Below, one piece after another: positions 1-8,982 of a DNA stretch of 54,669 nucleotides (the first letter of the stretch is position 1; each line of letters starts with the position of its first letter). Source of the stretch: Limiplasma sp964416065. GTDB taxonomy: Bacteria > Bacillota > Clostridia > Christensenellales > Aristaeellaceae. The stretch is taken from positions 1 to 54,669 of the forward strand of contig CAYQCL010000010.1 in the NCBI GenBank assembly GCA_964416065.1, given 5' to 3'. The notes under the pieces were generated by a model. That model had not been told where the DNA came from, made no database searches, and was given only the letters and a program-made list of their open reading frames with translations. The translations under genes and the position numbers were made by a program.

Positions 1-35
1 TGTGTGCATTTCCTGATTGTAGGGAGGAAACGGGC

Positions 36-584
36 TTGAGGCGCAAGGAATTTCTCAACCTGTTCCAAAACCAGACAACTGTCGATCCTTATACCGGCAA
101 GGAGAGCAGAAAGGCTGTTTACATCGGCCCCGTTTATCGGACGAGCATAGAGCGCTTAGCGGCAAAAAGGACAGGCCGGAGGATCCTCGTGCTCTGGATC
201 GCGTCCCTGGCGGTATATGTCCTCGCGGGCATGACCAACGCCGGAAGCAGCCGTTGCTTCTATGTGTTCCCGTTCTACGCGGCGGCACTCTTTCCGCTAT
301 TCTATTGGGGGATGGGAACGCTGCGCGTCATCCGGCTTAAGGAGCGCATCACCGAGGTAGACAGGGATGCCGGACCGGAACGTCTGCACCGCAGCGCTGT
401 GGGCTTCGCCATCATCACAGGACTTCATACGGCGGCAGATGCCGTTTTCCTGGCGTTGGGCGGCGCGGGAGAGCGGATGACGGCGGAAATGATAACGCTC
501 CTTGGCGTTGCACTCGCTGGCTTTGGCGCGCTGGGGGCGCTTAAGTTACTCAAGCCCTTGGAGGACGCCCTTGAAAAGGAGTAG
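36..584 (+). CDS. Hypothetical four-helix membrane protein
   Basis: I do not recognise the family. The 182-residue product has a basic N-terminal stretch of about 45 residues followed by four hydrophobic segments at roughly 48-66, 74-93, 122-142 and 152-170, so it is probably an inner-membrane protein with a cytoplasmic N-terminus. The start is TTG at 36, placed about 8 bases after an AGGGAGG ribosome binding site at 21-27. It ends 120 bases before the peptide transporter genes and a promoter lies in that gap, so it is probably a separate unit or the end of an operon lying to the left. No catalytic motif is visible. Confidence 0.6.
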   Translation: MRRKEFLNLFQNQTTVDPYTGKESRKAVYIGPVYRTSIERLAAKRTGRRILVLWIASLAVYVLAGMTNAGSSRCFYVFPFYAAALFPLFYWGMGTLRVIRLKERITEVDRDAGPERLHRSAVGFAIITGLHTAADAVFLALGGAGERMTAEMITLLGVALAGFGALGALKLLKPLEDALEKE

Positions 585-627
585 TTTCCTTTTCTTCCCA
601 CAGGCAGGATGGGAATAGGGAGACACG

Positions 628-657
628 TTGTTTGTATGGCGGATTCCGCTTTACAAT
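628..657 (+). promoter_or_regulatory. Sigma-A promoter for the peptide transporter operon
   Basis: TTGTTT at 628-633 and TACAAT at 652-657 are separated by 18 bases. The likely leader begins near 664 and contains a small perfect hairpin, GCCGC-ttt-GCGGC, at 661-673. An AAGGAGG ribosome binding site precedes the ATG at 705. Confidence 0.6.
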
Positions 658-704
658 AAAGCCGCTTTGCGGCAAAAGCAAATCTTTAAGGAGGAAAACA
701 CAAA

Positions 705-3134
705 ATGGCAAACATGAAAAAGTTGCTTTCCATCGTGCTGGCCGTTTGCATGCTCTTGGGCGTGACGAGCGTATCGTTGGCCGAGACTGTGGACGCCGCT
801 GAGGAAGTCCGCGACGCCAACACGCTGGTTGTGGGTTATCTGCCCTTCAGCGAGAAGTTCAGTCCCTTCTTCGCTGATACCGGTTACGATCAGGATGTTG
901 TCGAAATCGTTTGCGGCTGGTTGCTGACAACCGACCGTCAGGGCGGTATCGTCTACAACGCGATCGAGGGCGAGACCATCCCCTACAACGGCACGGATTA
1001 TACCTATCAGGGACCGGCCGACATCTCCGTCAATTATGATGAGACGGCCGACCGGACCACCTACACCATTAAGCTTAAGGAAGGCGTACTCTTCTCCGAC
1101 GGCGTCGAGCTGACGGCAGATGACATCATCTTCTCGCTGTATGTGTATCTGGATCCCGCTTACGCCGGCTCCACGACCATCAACAGCTATGCCATCGTTG
1201 GCCTGCAGGATTACCTAACCCAGACCACCAGCGAGGTTTACAGCAAGTACGAAGCGATCCTGAACGCGATTGTGGCCGCCGGCCCCGATCACGAGTGGGC
1301 TGAGGGTGACGAGTTCACCGCCGAGCAGCAGGCAGCTTACTGGACGATGCTGGACGCCGCCTGGACAGACGACGTGCAGGACATTGTTAACTATGTCGTG
1401 AGCAACTATAACGTGTCTGACTACTCCGCTGCCATCGACGCGACTCCCGAGGAGATCAGCGCGGAAGAGGGCAAGCAGGTCGCGTTCGGCATGGTCATGT
1501 GGGGCTTCGGCGACTACGCCGACGGCGTTCTGACTGGCACGAGCACGGGCGCTACCTGGAACATGGCTGAGGGCGTGTATCCCACCGTTGAGGATTACAT
1601 GCTGGAAACCAAGGATGCTTATGGCAACGATCCCGACGCCTTCTTCGGCGTTGAGGCCGTTGATACCTCCGCCGCCTCCACCAGCGCGACCGCCAAGAGC
1701 AGCTTCATCAGCGAGGAAGGTGCCAAGGAGCCCGAGATGACGGACGGCATTCCCAACATTACCGGCATCACCAAGCTGGACAACTACACCGTGCAGATTG
1801 TGACCAACGGCTACGAGGCTCCTGCGGTTTACTCCATCTGCGGCTTCACCGTTGCTCCCGTACATTACTACGGCGATGGCACCTATGATTACGACGCCAA
1901 CAACTTTGGCCATCCCTATGGCGATCTGAGCGCCGTGCAGAGCAAGACCACCACGCCTCTGGGCTATGGTCCCTACAAGTTTGTCCGCTACGAGAACAAG
2001 GTTGTATACTTTGAGGCGAACGAGAATTACTACCTGGGCGCTCCTAAGATTAAGAACATGCAGTGGAAGGAGCTCACCACTGACGACCAGATCAGCGGCG
2101 TAGCGACCGGCACCATCGACATCACCGATCCCTCTTTTGGCAGCTCCGCTATCGAGGAGATCAAGTCCTACAACTCCAACGGCGAGCTTGACGGCGATAA
2201 GATCGTTGTCGACACCGTCGACAACCTCGGCTACGGCTACATCGGCCTGAACGCTGACACCGTGTTGGTTGGCGATGATCCCTCCTCCGAGGAATCCAAG
2301 AATCTGCGCCGTGCCTTCGCCACTCTGCTGTCCGTCTATCGCGACGTGGTTATCGACAGCTACTATGGCGAGCAGGCCAGCGTTATCAACTACCCGATCT
2401 CCAACACCTCCTGGGCCGCCCCGCAGGCGACTGACGAGGATTATCAGGTTGCTTACTCCACCGATATCAACGGAGATCCCATCTACACTGCTGACATGAC
2501 CGCCGAGGAGAAGTATGCTGCGGCTATGGACGCAGCGATCGAGTTCCTCAAGGCCGCCGGCTACACTTGGGATGAGACCGAGGGCAAGTTCACCGCCGCT
2601 CCTGAGGGCGCTTTGATGGAGTATGAAATCATCATTCCCGCTGACGGCACCGGCAATCATCCCTCCTTTGGCATTGCCACCGATGTCAAGGCTGCCCTGG
2701 AGACCATCGGCATCACCCTGACCATCAACGACCCCGCCGACAGCAATGTGCTGTGGGATAAGCTTGACGCCGGCACCCAGAACATGTGGGCGGCTGCCTG
2801 GGGCTCTACCATCGATCCTGATATGTATCAGGTGTATCATTCCAGCAACATCGTCGGCCTTGGCGGCAGCGATTCCAACCACTATCACATCGCGGACGCT
2901 GAGCTGGATCAGTTGATTGTTGACGCTCGTACCAGCGACGACCAGTCCTACCGCAAGGCGACCTATAAAGCCTGCTTGGATAAGATCCTTGACTGGGCGG
3001 TTGAAGTGCCTGTCTATCAGCGCCAGAACTGCCTGATCTTCAGCCCTGAGCGTGTCAACCTCGACACCCTCACGAAGGACATCACGACCTTCTACGGCTG
3101 GGCTAACGAGATCCAGAACCTGGAGATGAACTAA
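705..3134 (+). CDS. ABC transporter substrate-binding protein, peptide family 5
   Basis: Extracytoplasmic solute-binding protein of the oligopeptide/dipeptide family (SBP_bac_5), which captures peptides or similar ligands and delivers them to the two permeases encoded downstream. The 809 residues are long for the family (usually about 530-620); acidic and Ala/Ser-rich stretches around residues 170-350 account for the excess. Residues 1-26 form a signal peptide with cleavage likely after SLA. There is no lipobox: the only early cysteine (C15) lies inside the hydrophobic core. Family features include the N-terminal lobe around residues 40-150 and the ending that mentions VPVYQRQNC, similar to the conserved C-terminal region. 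The ligand cannot be deduced from sequence. Confidence 0.9.
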   Translation: MANMKKLLSIVLAVCMLLGVTSVSLAETVDAAEEVRDANTLVVGYLPFSEKFSPFFADTGYDQDVVEIVCGWLLTTDRQGGIVYNAIEGETIPYNGTDYTYQGPADISVNYDETADRTTYTIKLKEGVLFSDGVELTADDIIFSLYVYLDPAYAGSTTINSYAIVGLQDYLTQTTSEVYSKYEAILNAIVAAGPDHEWAEGDEFTAEQQAAYWTMLDAAWTDDVQDIVNYVVSNYNVSDYSAAIDATPEEISAEEGKQVAFGMVMWGFGDYADGVLTGTSTGATWNMAEGVYPTVEDYMLETKDAYGNDPDAFFGVEAVDTSAASTSATAKSSFISEEGAKEPEMTDGIPNITGITKLDNYTVQIVTNGYEAPAVYSICGFTVAPVHYYGDGTYDYDANNFGHPYGDLSAVQSKTTTPLGYGPYKFVRYENKVVYFEANENYYLGAPKIKNMQWKELTTDDQISGVATGTIDITDPSFGSSAIEEIKSYNSNGELDGDKIVVDTVDNLGYGYIGLNADTVLVGDDPSSEESKNLRRAFATLLSVYRDVVIDSYYGEQASVINYPISNTSWAAPQATDEDYQVAYSTDINGDPIYTADMTAEEKYAAAMDAAIEFLKAAGYTWDETEGKFTAAPEGALMEYEIIIPADGTGNHPSFGIATDVKAALETIGITLTINDPADSNVLWDKLDAGTQNMWAAAWGSTIDPDMYQVYHSSNIVGLGGSDSNHYHIADAELDQLIVDARTSDDQSYRKATYKACLDKILDWAVEVPVYQRQNCLIFSPERVNLDTLTKDITTFYGWANEIQNLEMN

Positions 3135-3160
3135 GATTCATTTCGTAGGCTTCGCACAGC

Positions 3161-3239
3161 GACGCGGGACGCGCGAGCGTCCCGCGTCCAGCGAAATTCG
3201 GAGCCCGCACAATCGGACTCCGAATTTCGTTCCTAAATA
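3161..3239 (+). promoter_or_regulatory. Two tandem perfect hairpins between binding-protein and permease genes
   Basis: The first stem is 12 perfect base pairs (3161-3172 with 3177-3188, loop GCGA). The second is 12 perfect pairs (3192-3203 with 3228-3239) and continues inward with three more pairs after a mismatch. Neither is followed by a T-run, so they look more like RNA-stability or processing structures that protect the upstream binding-protein transcript than like full terminators. A weaker GGGCG/CGCC hairpin follows near 3250-3265, and the rest of the gap up to the permease start holds nothing else I recognise. Confidence 0.65.
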
Positions 3240-3331
3240 CGAAAACAACGGGCGTACTTCGCCTTTGACATATACAACGGTTGAAAGGAATTCATCACAA
3301 TCATAAATCAAGAGAAACGGAGGTGACGGGT

Positions 3332-4318
3332 GTGAAGCAGTATATCCTCAAGCGTATACTTATCAGCATCGTCATCTTGTTTTTTGTCGCCTTTGCGATC
3401 TATGGCATTATGCGCTGCATTCCGACCTCCTTTGTGGAGGCCATGGCGCGTGAAAAGGCCAGCCTTCCAGGCGGCAAAAGCTATACGGAGTGGCTTGCAC
3501 AGCTCAACGCCATTTACAGGATGGACACCAATGTGTTCGAGGGCTTTTTCGGCTGGCTGACGGATGCCGTGCGCGGCGAATTCGGCGAGTCCTGGCATTA
3601 TAACGTACCCGTCACTGAGAAATTCCGCGAGGTCATTTGGGATTCCTTCTGGCTGGCGTTTATCACGATGATTCTGCGCGTGGTGATTTCCATTCCACTG
3701 GGCATCTTAAGCGCGCGCAAGCAATATAGCAAGACAGATTACGCGATAACGGTGTTTGCTTTGATTGGCATATCGCTGCCGACGTTCTTCTTCGCCACGA
3801 TCCTCAAGCTGGTGTTTTCCATCAAGCTGGGATGGCTGGATCTATTCGGCAAGATCGGGCGCGATTACTACAATCTGGACGCCTGGGGACAGTTCCTGGA
3901 TGTGGCGAAGCACTATATCATGCCGATTCTGACGCTCACCATCGTCAACGTCGGAGATCTTATGCGCTATACGCGTACCAATATGCTTGAGGTGCTTAAC
4001 AGCGACTTCATCCGCACCGCGCGCGCGAAGGGCCTGCCTGAGAAAAAGGTTATCTACAAGCACGCCTTCCGCAACACGCTGATCCCGATCGTGACCATCA
4101 TCGGCGGTACGCTGCCCAGTCTGTTCGGCGGCGCAATGATTACCGAAACGCTGTTCCAGATTCCGGGTATCGGCTATACGTCCTATCAGGCGATGATCAC
4201 GGGCGATATCCCCTTCACGATGTTCTATATGGTCTTTTTGGCGATCCTGACTTTGGCCGGCACGCTACTCGCCGACATTTTGTACGCTGTGGTCGATCCG
4301 CGCGTGCGCATCAGCTGA
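3332..4318 (+). CDS. ABC transporter permease, OppB/DppB family
   Basis: Integral membrane subunit of the peptide importer. The start chosen is GTG at 3332, six bases after a GGAGGTGA ribosome binding site; the reading frame is open further upstream but without a site. The 328-residue protein has a first membrane segment at about 7-28, a periplasmic loop, and five more helices. The EAA cytoplasmic loop that contacts the ATPase is visible in the stretch DFIRTARAKGLPEKKVIYKH. The C-terminus ends DPRVRIS, as is typical of the family. It is 12 bases before the second permease and is surely co-transcribed with it. Confidence 0.92.
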   Translation: MKQYILKRILISIVILFFVAFAIYGIMRCIPTSFVEAMAREKASLPGGKSYTEWLAQLNAIYRMDTNVFEGFFGWLTDAVRGEFGESWHYNVPVTEKFREVIWDSFWLAFITMILRVVISIPLGILSARKQYSKTDYAITVFALIGISLPTFFFATILKLVFSIKLGWLDLFGKIGRDYYNLDAWGQFLDVAKHYIMPILTLTIVNVGDLMRYTRTNMLEVLNSDFIRTARAKGLPEKKVIYKHAFRNTLIPIVTIIGGTLPSLFGGAMITETLFQIPGIGYTSYQAMITGDIPFTMFYMVFLAILTLAGTLLADILYAVVDPRVRIS

Positions 4319-4330
4319 GGAGGTGGGAAG

Positions 4331-6082
4331 ATGGATAACAAGAAATATGAAACCAATCTGGAACCCGCCCAGGAGCAGCAGATCGCGCTGGATGACGAAA
4401 GGCGTATCAAGGTGCTCTCTCCAGGCATGCTGGTGTTCAAGCGCTTTGTGCGCAACAAGCTGGCCATCGCCGGTTCGATTATCATTATCGCTATGTTCCT
4501 CTTCAGCTTTGTCGGCGGCCTTATCACGCCTTACGGCGAGAGCGAGGTGTTCAAGGAATACCAGCCCATGATCAAGGACTACGCTGCCGTGACCATTAAC
4601 GAGGAGTACCGCTATGTGGAGGCACCCGGAAAGAGCTTTGACTCGGGCGCGAAGAGCAAGATGATTTCCGCCATCAACAACGGCGAGGACGCCTTCGACT
4701 ACAATGGCACATCCTACGGTCTGACGCGGGAGGGCGATAAGTTTTATCGTATTTCCGTGCGCAGCGTCGTGGCGTCAGGAAAGGGCATTAAAAACAAATA
4801 TACGCTGACGGCCCGTGACGGCGTGACGCTGCCGGATGACTTCCAGTCCTGCTTTGATGCGGCCGTGCTGGCGGGGGAGAAGAGCTTTACAACGGCAGAC
4901 GGCTCCCTTTACTTCCTGAGCACCACCAAGGTTGAGGCCTCGGTATCGCAGGAGGAGGATCTTGCGCTGGCCACCCAGATGATCTTCACCGGCGATCTCG
5001 CTACCGATTACTTCTTCCGCCTGGAGGCGGAGCGCTCCATGCAGGCGAAAACCGACGCGAACTTTACCGTGGACGGACAGGTGTACCGCGTTGACTTTGA
5101 GGACGAGGATGCCGCCATCATCACCGACGCTTCCGGCGAGACGGTCGGAACGGCGAGCCATTTCCTGATGAAGGCGAGCGAGACGGGCACGGTATTCCCC
5201 GAGGGCTTCGAAAGCAAGGTGCAGGAAGTGATTGCGGGCGGCTTTACCGGCACGGAGAGCTTCACCCTTGCAAACGATGATGGCACGGAGACCGAATACC
5301 AAATCGAACGCAAGAATAAGCAATATTTTGTGCGTCGTGAGACGCTGACCTATCAGATTGCGCTCTATGGGGCGCCGAGCTGGGAGCATTGGCTCGGCAC
5401 AGACGGAAACGGCATGGATGTGCTGACGCGTCTGATGTACGGCGGCCGTGTCTCGCTGATGATTGGCTTTGTGGTCGTTATTTTGGAGACGTTGCTGGGC
5501 GTGATCCTCGGCGGTATTGCGGGCTACTTTGGCCGCTGGGTGGATAACCTGATCATGCGTATTGTGGATATCTTCAACTGCATCCCGGGCTATCCGATCT
5601 ACATCATTATGGGCGCCATTATGGACGCCGAAAAGGTTCCCTCGCAGAGCCGTATCTTCATCCTGATGATTGCTCTGGGCATTTTGGGCTGGCCCAGCAT
5701 CGCGCGTATCGTGCGCGGTCAGATTCTGAGCCTGCGCGAGCAGGAGTTCATGACCGCCGCCGAGGCGACGGGCATCTCCGTTAACCGCCGTATCTTCCGC
5801 CACCTGGTGCCCAACGTCATTCCTCAGCTGATTGTTATTGATACGATGTCCTTGGGCGGCATCATTCTGACCGAGGCGACGCTCTCCTTCCTGGGCCTTG
5901 GCGTCAAGTACCCGCTGGCAAGCTGGGGCAGCATCATCAATGCCGTCAGCAATGTCTACGTCATGACGAATTACTGGTTTGTTTGGATTCCCGCAGGCAT
6001 CTTGATTTTGCTCACCGTGCTGGGTTTCAACTTCATCGGCGACGGCCTGCGCGATGCGTTCGATCCCAAAATGAAGCGTTAA
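4331..6082 (+). CDS. ABC transporter permease, OppC/DppC family, with a large extracytoplasmic insertion
   Basis: Second membrane subunit of the peptide importer. Normal OppC/DppC proteins have about 280-330 residues; this one has 583. Residues 1-66 hold the usual N-terminal tail (OppC_N) and first helix. Residues about 340-583 hold the conserved permease domain, beginning at HWLGTDGNGMDVLTRLMYGG and including the EAA loop FMTAAEATGISVNRRIFRH. Between them lie about 270 extra residues predicted to be outside the membrane. The insertion contains three related modules of roughly 40 residues, at about 106-145, 170-206 and 292-338, each with a helix-like start, a Gly-Glu and a Gly-x-x-Tyr strand pattern. 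The reading frame is continuous and codon use matches its neighbours, so this is not an assembly join. Confidence 0.9.
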   Translation: MDNKKYETNLEPAQEQQIALDDERRIKVLSPGMLVFKRFVRNKLAIAGSIIIIAMFLFSFVGGLITPYGESEVFKEYQPMIKDYAAVTINEEYRYVEAPGKSFDSGAKSKMISAINNGEDAFDYNGTSYGLTREGDKFYRISVRSVVASGKGIKNKYTLTARDGVTLPDDFQSCFDAAVLAGEKSFTTADGSLYFLSTTKVEASVSQEEDLALATQMIFTGDLATDYFFRLEAERSMQAKTDANFTVDGQVYRVDFEDEDAAIITDASGETVGTASHFLMKASETGTVFPEGFESKVQEVIAGGFTGTESFTLANDDGTETEYQIERKNKQYFVRRETLTYQIALYGAPSWEHWLGTDGNGMDVLTRLMYGGRVSLMIGFVVVILETLLGVILGGIAGYFGRWVDNLIMRIVDIFNCIPGYPIYIIMGAIMDAEKVPSQSRIFILMIALGILGWPSIARIVRGQILSLREQEFMTAAEATGISVNRRIFRHLVPNVIPQLIVIDTMSLGGIILTEATLSFLGLGVKYPLASWGSIINAVSNVYVMTNYWFVWIPAGILILLTVLGFNFIGDGLRDAFDPKMKR

Positions 6083-6095
6083 AGGAGGTACCCTC

Positions 6096-7256
6096 ATGTT
6101 TGGCAGCAAGAAAAAAGACAGCGGGTACATCTCCGCGAAGGAATCCCGCCGGATCAGCAAGGAAAACCGCCGGATCACGGCTGAGCTGGAAAGCAAACGC
6201 GACCGTAAGAATGTGGATCCCGCAGAATATACCACGCAGATGCGCGACTCCAACAATGTTGTGGAGTTTGATAACCTTCATACCTATTTCTTCACCGACA
6301 TCGGTACGGTCAAGGCCGTTGACGGTGTGAGCTTCGACGTGCCCAGAGGCAAGACTGTGGGCGTCGTGGGAGAGAGCGGCTGCGGCAAGAGCGTGACCAG
6401 CCTGAGCCTGATGCAGCTGGTGCAGCGTCCGAACGGCCAGATTGTGGATGGCGCGATCCGCTTCAATAGCGGCGACCGTGTGATTGACATTGCCAAGGCG
6501 CCCACCGAGGTTATGCAGGGTGTGCGGGGCAATCAGATCTCCATGATCTTCCAGGAGCCGATGACCAGTCTGAATCCGGTATTCCGTATCGGCATGCAGG
6601 TTGATGAGGTCATTTCGCTGCATAATCCAGACATGTCCAAGGAAGACGTGAAGAAGCGCACGATCGAGATGCTCAAAACCGTCGGCATCGCCAACAGCGA
6701 GGGCGTGTACTCCATGTATCCGCACGAACTGAGCGGCGGTATGCGCCAGCGCGTGATGATCGCTATGGCGCTGGCGCTGAGCCCGAAGCTGATCATCGCG
6801 GACGAGCCGACCACAGCGCTGGACGTAACCATTCAGGCGCAGATCCTCGATCTGCTGCGCAACCTCAAAGATCATATCAATTCAGCGATCATGCTTATTA
6901 CGCACGATTTGGGCGTCATCGCTGAGATGGCGGATTATGTGGTGGTCATGTATTCGGGTCGCGTGGTTGAGAAGGGCACGGTGCATGAGGTATTCAAAAA
7001 CCCCAGCCACCCCTATACCATCGGCCTGCTCAATTCCAAGCCCGTCGTCAGCAAGCAGGTGGACAGGCTGTATTCCATCCCCGGCAAGGTGCCTAATCCC
7101 ATTAACATGCCGAATTACTGCTATTTCCGCGATCGCTGCGAAATGTGCGTTGAAGGCTGCAACGGCGCCTATCCCCCCGAGGTTCATCTCAGCGAGACGC
7201 ATGTAGTGAGCTGCTATCGCTATGAAGACTTCAGGAAGGGAGGTCAGGAAGCATGA
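6096..7256 (+). CDS. Peptide ABC transporter ATP-binding protein, OppD/DppD family
   Basis: ATPase that energises the importer together with the next gene product. Walker A is GESGCGKS at 92-99, the signature is LSGGMRQR, and Walker B is LIIADEPTTALD. The C-terminal oligopeptide-transporter extension carries a cysteine cluster (CYFRDRCEMCVEGC). Compared with typical members there is an extra, highly charged N-terminal stretch of about 50 residues rich in Lys, Arg and Glu before the ABC domain. The RBS is AAAGGAGG, and the stop overlaps the next start by four bases (ATGA), which indicates translational coupling. Confidence 0.93.
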   Translation: MFGSKKKDSGYISAKESRRISKENRRITAELESKRDRKNVDPAEYTTQMRDSNNVVEFDNLHTYFFTDIGTVKAVDGVSFDVPRGKTVGVVGESGCGKSVTSLSLMQLVQRPNGQIVDGAIRFNSGDRVIDIAKAPTEVMQGVRGNQISMIFQEPMTSLNPVFRIGMQVDEVISLHNPDMSKEDVKKRTIEMLKTVGIANSEGVYSMYPHELSGGMRQRVMIAMALALSPKLIIADEPTTALDVTIQAQILDLLRNLKDHINSAIMLITHDLGVIAEMADYVVVMYSGRVVEKGTVHEVFKNPSHPYTIGLLNSKPVVSKQVDRLYSIPGKVPNPINMPNYCYFRDRCEMCVEGCNGAYPPEVHLSETHVVSCYRYEDFRKGGQEA

Positions 7257-8269
7257 GCGAGCAAAATCATATCGTTCATAACGAGGAGAATATCCTTGAG
7301 GTAAGGAATCTGAAAAAATACTTCCCCATCAAGAGCGGCATGATGCAGCGCGTGATCGGCAGCGTGAAGGCTGTGGACGGCGTGACGTTCAACATCAAGC
7401 GTGGAACCACCATGGGCCTGGTGGGGGAGAGCGGCTGTGGAAAGACCACGGTGGGGCGCACGCTTCTTCGCCTGACGGAAATGACGGACGGCGAGGTTCT
7501 CTTCAACGGACAGGACGTGCAGAAGCTCAGCAAGGAGGAGTTGCGCCGTCTGCGTCCGAAGATGCAGATCGTCTTCCAGGATCCGTATTCCAGCTTAAGC
7601 CCGCGTCTGCCCATTGGCGAGATCATCGGCGAGGCGGTTCGAGAGCATAAAATCGTGCCGGATAGCCAGTATGAGGACTATCTGGATAAGATCATGGATG
7701 AGTGTGGCCTGATGAGCTACTACAAGGATCGCTATCCGCATGAGTTTTCCGGCGGCCAGCGCCAGCGTATCTGTATTGCGCGCGCCCTCGCGCTGAATCC
7801 TGAATTCGTCGTCTGTGACGAGCCGGTGTCCGCGTTGGATGTGTCCATCCAGGCGCAGATCATCAACCTGCTTAAGGATTTGCAGGAGGAACATAAGCTG
7901 ACCTATCTGTTTATCTCGCACGATCTGAGCGTGGTTGAGCACATCAGCGATACGATCGGCGTGATGTATCTGGGTAATCTAGTGGAATATGGGCCCAAGG
8001 AGGATATCTTCCGCAATCCGCTGCATCCTTACACCAACGCGCTCTTCAGCGCGATTCCCATGCCGGATCCGGATGTAAAGATGAATCGCGTTATTTTGCA
8101 GGGCAGCATTCCTTCTCCGGCGAATCCGCCGAAGGGCTGCAAATTCCATACGCGCTGCGCGAAGTGCATGGAGTGCTGCAAGACGGTCGAGCCGGTTCAG
8201 CGGGAGATCGAGCCGGGGCACTATGTCGTGTGCCATCTCTATGATGAGGAAGCCAAGAAAAATGCCTGA
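7253..8269 (+). CDS. Peptide ABC transporter ATP-binding protein, OppF/DppF family
   Basis: Second ATPase of the importer, 338 residues, the normal length. Walker A is GESGCGKTT around residue 59, the Q-loop lies in QIVFQDPYSSLSPR, the signature is FSGGQRQR, and Walker B is FVVCDEPVSALD. The C-terminal Cys-containing extension (HTRCAKCMECCK) is typical of the OppD/OppF subclass. It overlaps the preceding gene by four bases and is itself overlapped by the following small gene, so all subunits are likely made from one transcript. Confidence 0.93.
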   Translation: MSEQNHIVHNEENILEVRNLKKYFPIKSGMMQRVIGSVKAVDGVTFNIKRGTTMGLVGESGCGKTTVGRTLLRLTEMTDGEVLFNGQDVQKLSKEELRRLRPKMQIVFQDPYSSLSPRLPIGEIIGEAVREHKIVPDSQYEDYLDKIMDECGLMSYYKDRYPHEFSGGQRQRICIARALALNPEFVVCDEPVSALDVSIQAQIINLLKDLQEEHKLTYLFISHDLSVVEHISDTIGVMYLGNLVEYGPKEDIFRNPLHPYTNALFSAIPMPDPDVKMNRVILQGSIPSPANPPKGCKFHTRCAKCMECCKTVEPVQREIEPGHYVVCHLYDEEAKKNA

Positions 8270-8507
8270 GGAGCGTCAGGACAGTTCCGAGGATGACCGT
8301 GTCATTGCCGATATGAACATCGAGGGCATGCCGTGGTATCGCGCGCAGGAGACCGGACCGAGGAACCCAAACGCTGAACCGATGAGCAAGCGCAACCTAT
8401 GGAGATACGCGCTTTCGGCGGTCGGCGCGGGGCTGCTGATCGTGATGGCATTTGGACTGCTCGGCGCGCTGTTCATCTGGTTTTGCACCAATGTCTGGCT
8501 GAAATAG
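8262..8507 (+). CDS. Small membrane protein at the end of the peptide transporter operon
   Basis: An 81-residue protein that I do not recognise. The start chosen is ATG at 8262, giving an 8-base overlap with the ATPase gene, with a weak GAGGA ribosome binding site about 12 bases upstream. The first 48 residues are polar and acidic with MPWYR and GPRNPN motifs, followed by one transmembrane helix at about 50-76. The overlap suggests that it is translated with the transporter, so it may be an accessory subunit; that is inference. Confidence 0.55.
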   Translation: MPEERQDSSEDDRVIADMNIEGMPWYRAQETGPRNPNAEPMSKRNLWRYALSAVGAGLLIVMAFGLLGALFIWFCTNVWLK

Positions 8508-8519
8508 AGGCGATGGGCG

Positions 8520-8975
8520 ATGAAGCGATACAGGCTTCTATATATCGCGGTGGGCATCATCGTGGCTGTAGCCATTGCCTATGTGGCCTTCGGTTGGCAA
8601 TACGCCTTTAACAACGCGAATTTTGCCTCAATCCTCGCCGAGAATATCGCGACTGCCATTGAACGGGGAACGCTGAGCGCGGAATATGCGGGAAGCATCT
8701 ATCCGATGGACAGTGACTACGCTGACTCGCTGCTCAGAGTGCTTCAGCGCGGAAAGTCAGAGCTGGAAAAGGTCGATGCCGCGCCGGAGGACTGTGACGA
8801 GCGGCTGACGCTTTATCTGGGAGACCTGACGCTGAATGTCTATCAGCCGGACGCAAGTGTGGATCGCGTCGTCTATGAGCGTGTGCAGAACGGAAAGAGC
8901 ACGCTTCAGAGTCTAAGCGGCTATCGGACGATGTACTGGCTCAAGGATGTCGTAGGTATTCCGCCAGAAAAATAA
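8520..8975 (+). CDS. Hypothetical protein with N-terminal membrane anchor
   Basis: 151 residues, family not recognised. Residues 6-26 form one hydrophobic segment after a basic start (MKRYR), which can be a signal anchor or an uncleaved signal peptide; the remaining 125 residues are predicted to be outside the cell and are acidic. It follows the preceding small gene by 12 bases with a GAGGCGATGGGCG ribosome binding site and is the last gene before a hairpin cluster and a terminator, so it belongs to the transporter operon. Confidence 0.55.
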   Translation: MKRYRLLYIAVGIIVAVAIAYVAFGWQYAFNNANFASILAENIATAIERGTLSAEYAGSIYPMDSDYADSLLRVLQRGKSELEKVDAAPEDCDERLTLYLGDLTLNVYQPDASVDRVVYERVQNGKSTLQSLSGYRTMYWLKDVVGIPPEK

Positions 8976-8982
8976 AAAGCGG

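Noticed and set aside
1215..2888. 557-residue open frame on the minus strand inside the peptide-binding protein gene
   Set aside because: It mirrors the coding bias of the plus-strand gene, has low-complexity composition (Gly, Val, Asp, His), no ribosome binding site and no recognisable domain.
4775..6256. 493-residue open frame on the minus strand opposite the OppC-type gene
   Set aside because: Composition and position are those of an antisense shadow; the plus-strand gene there is certain.
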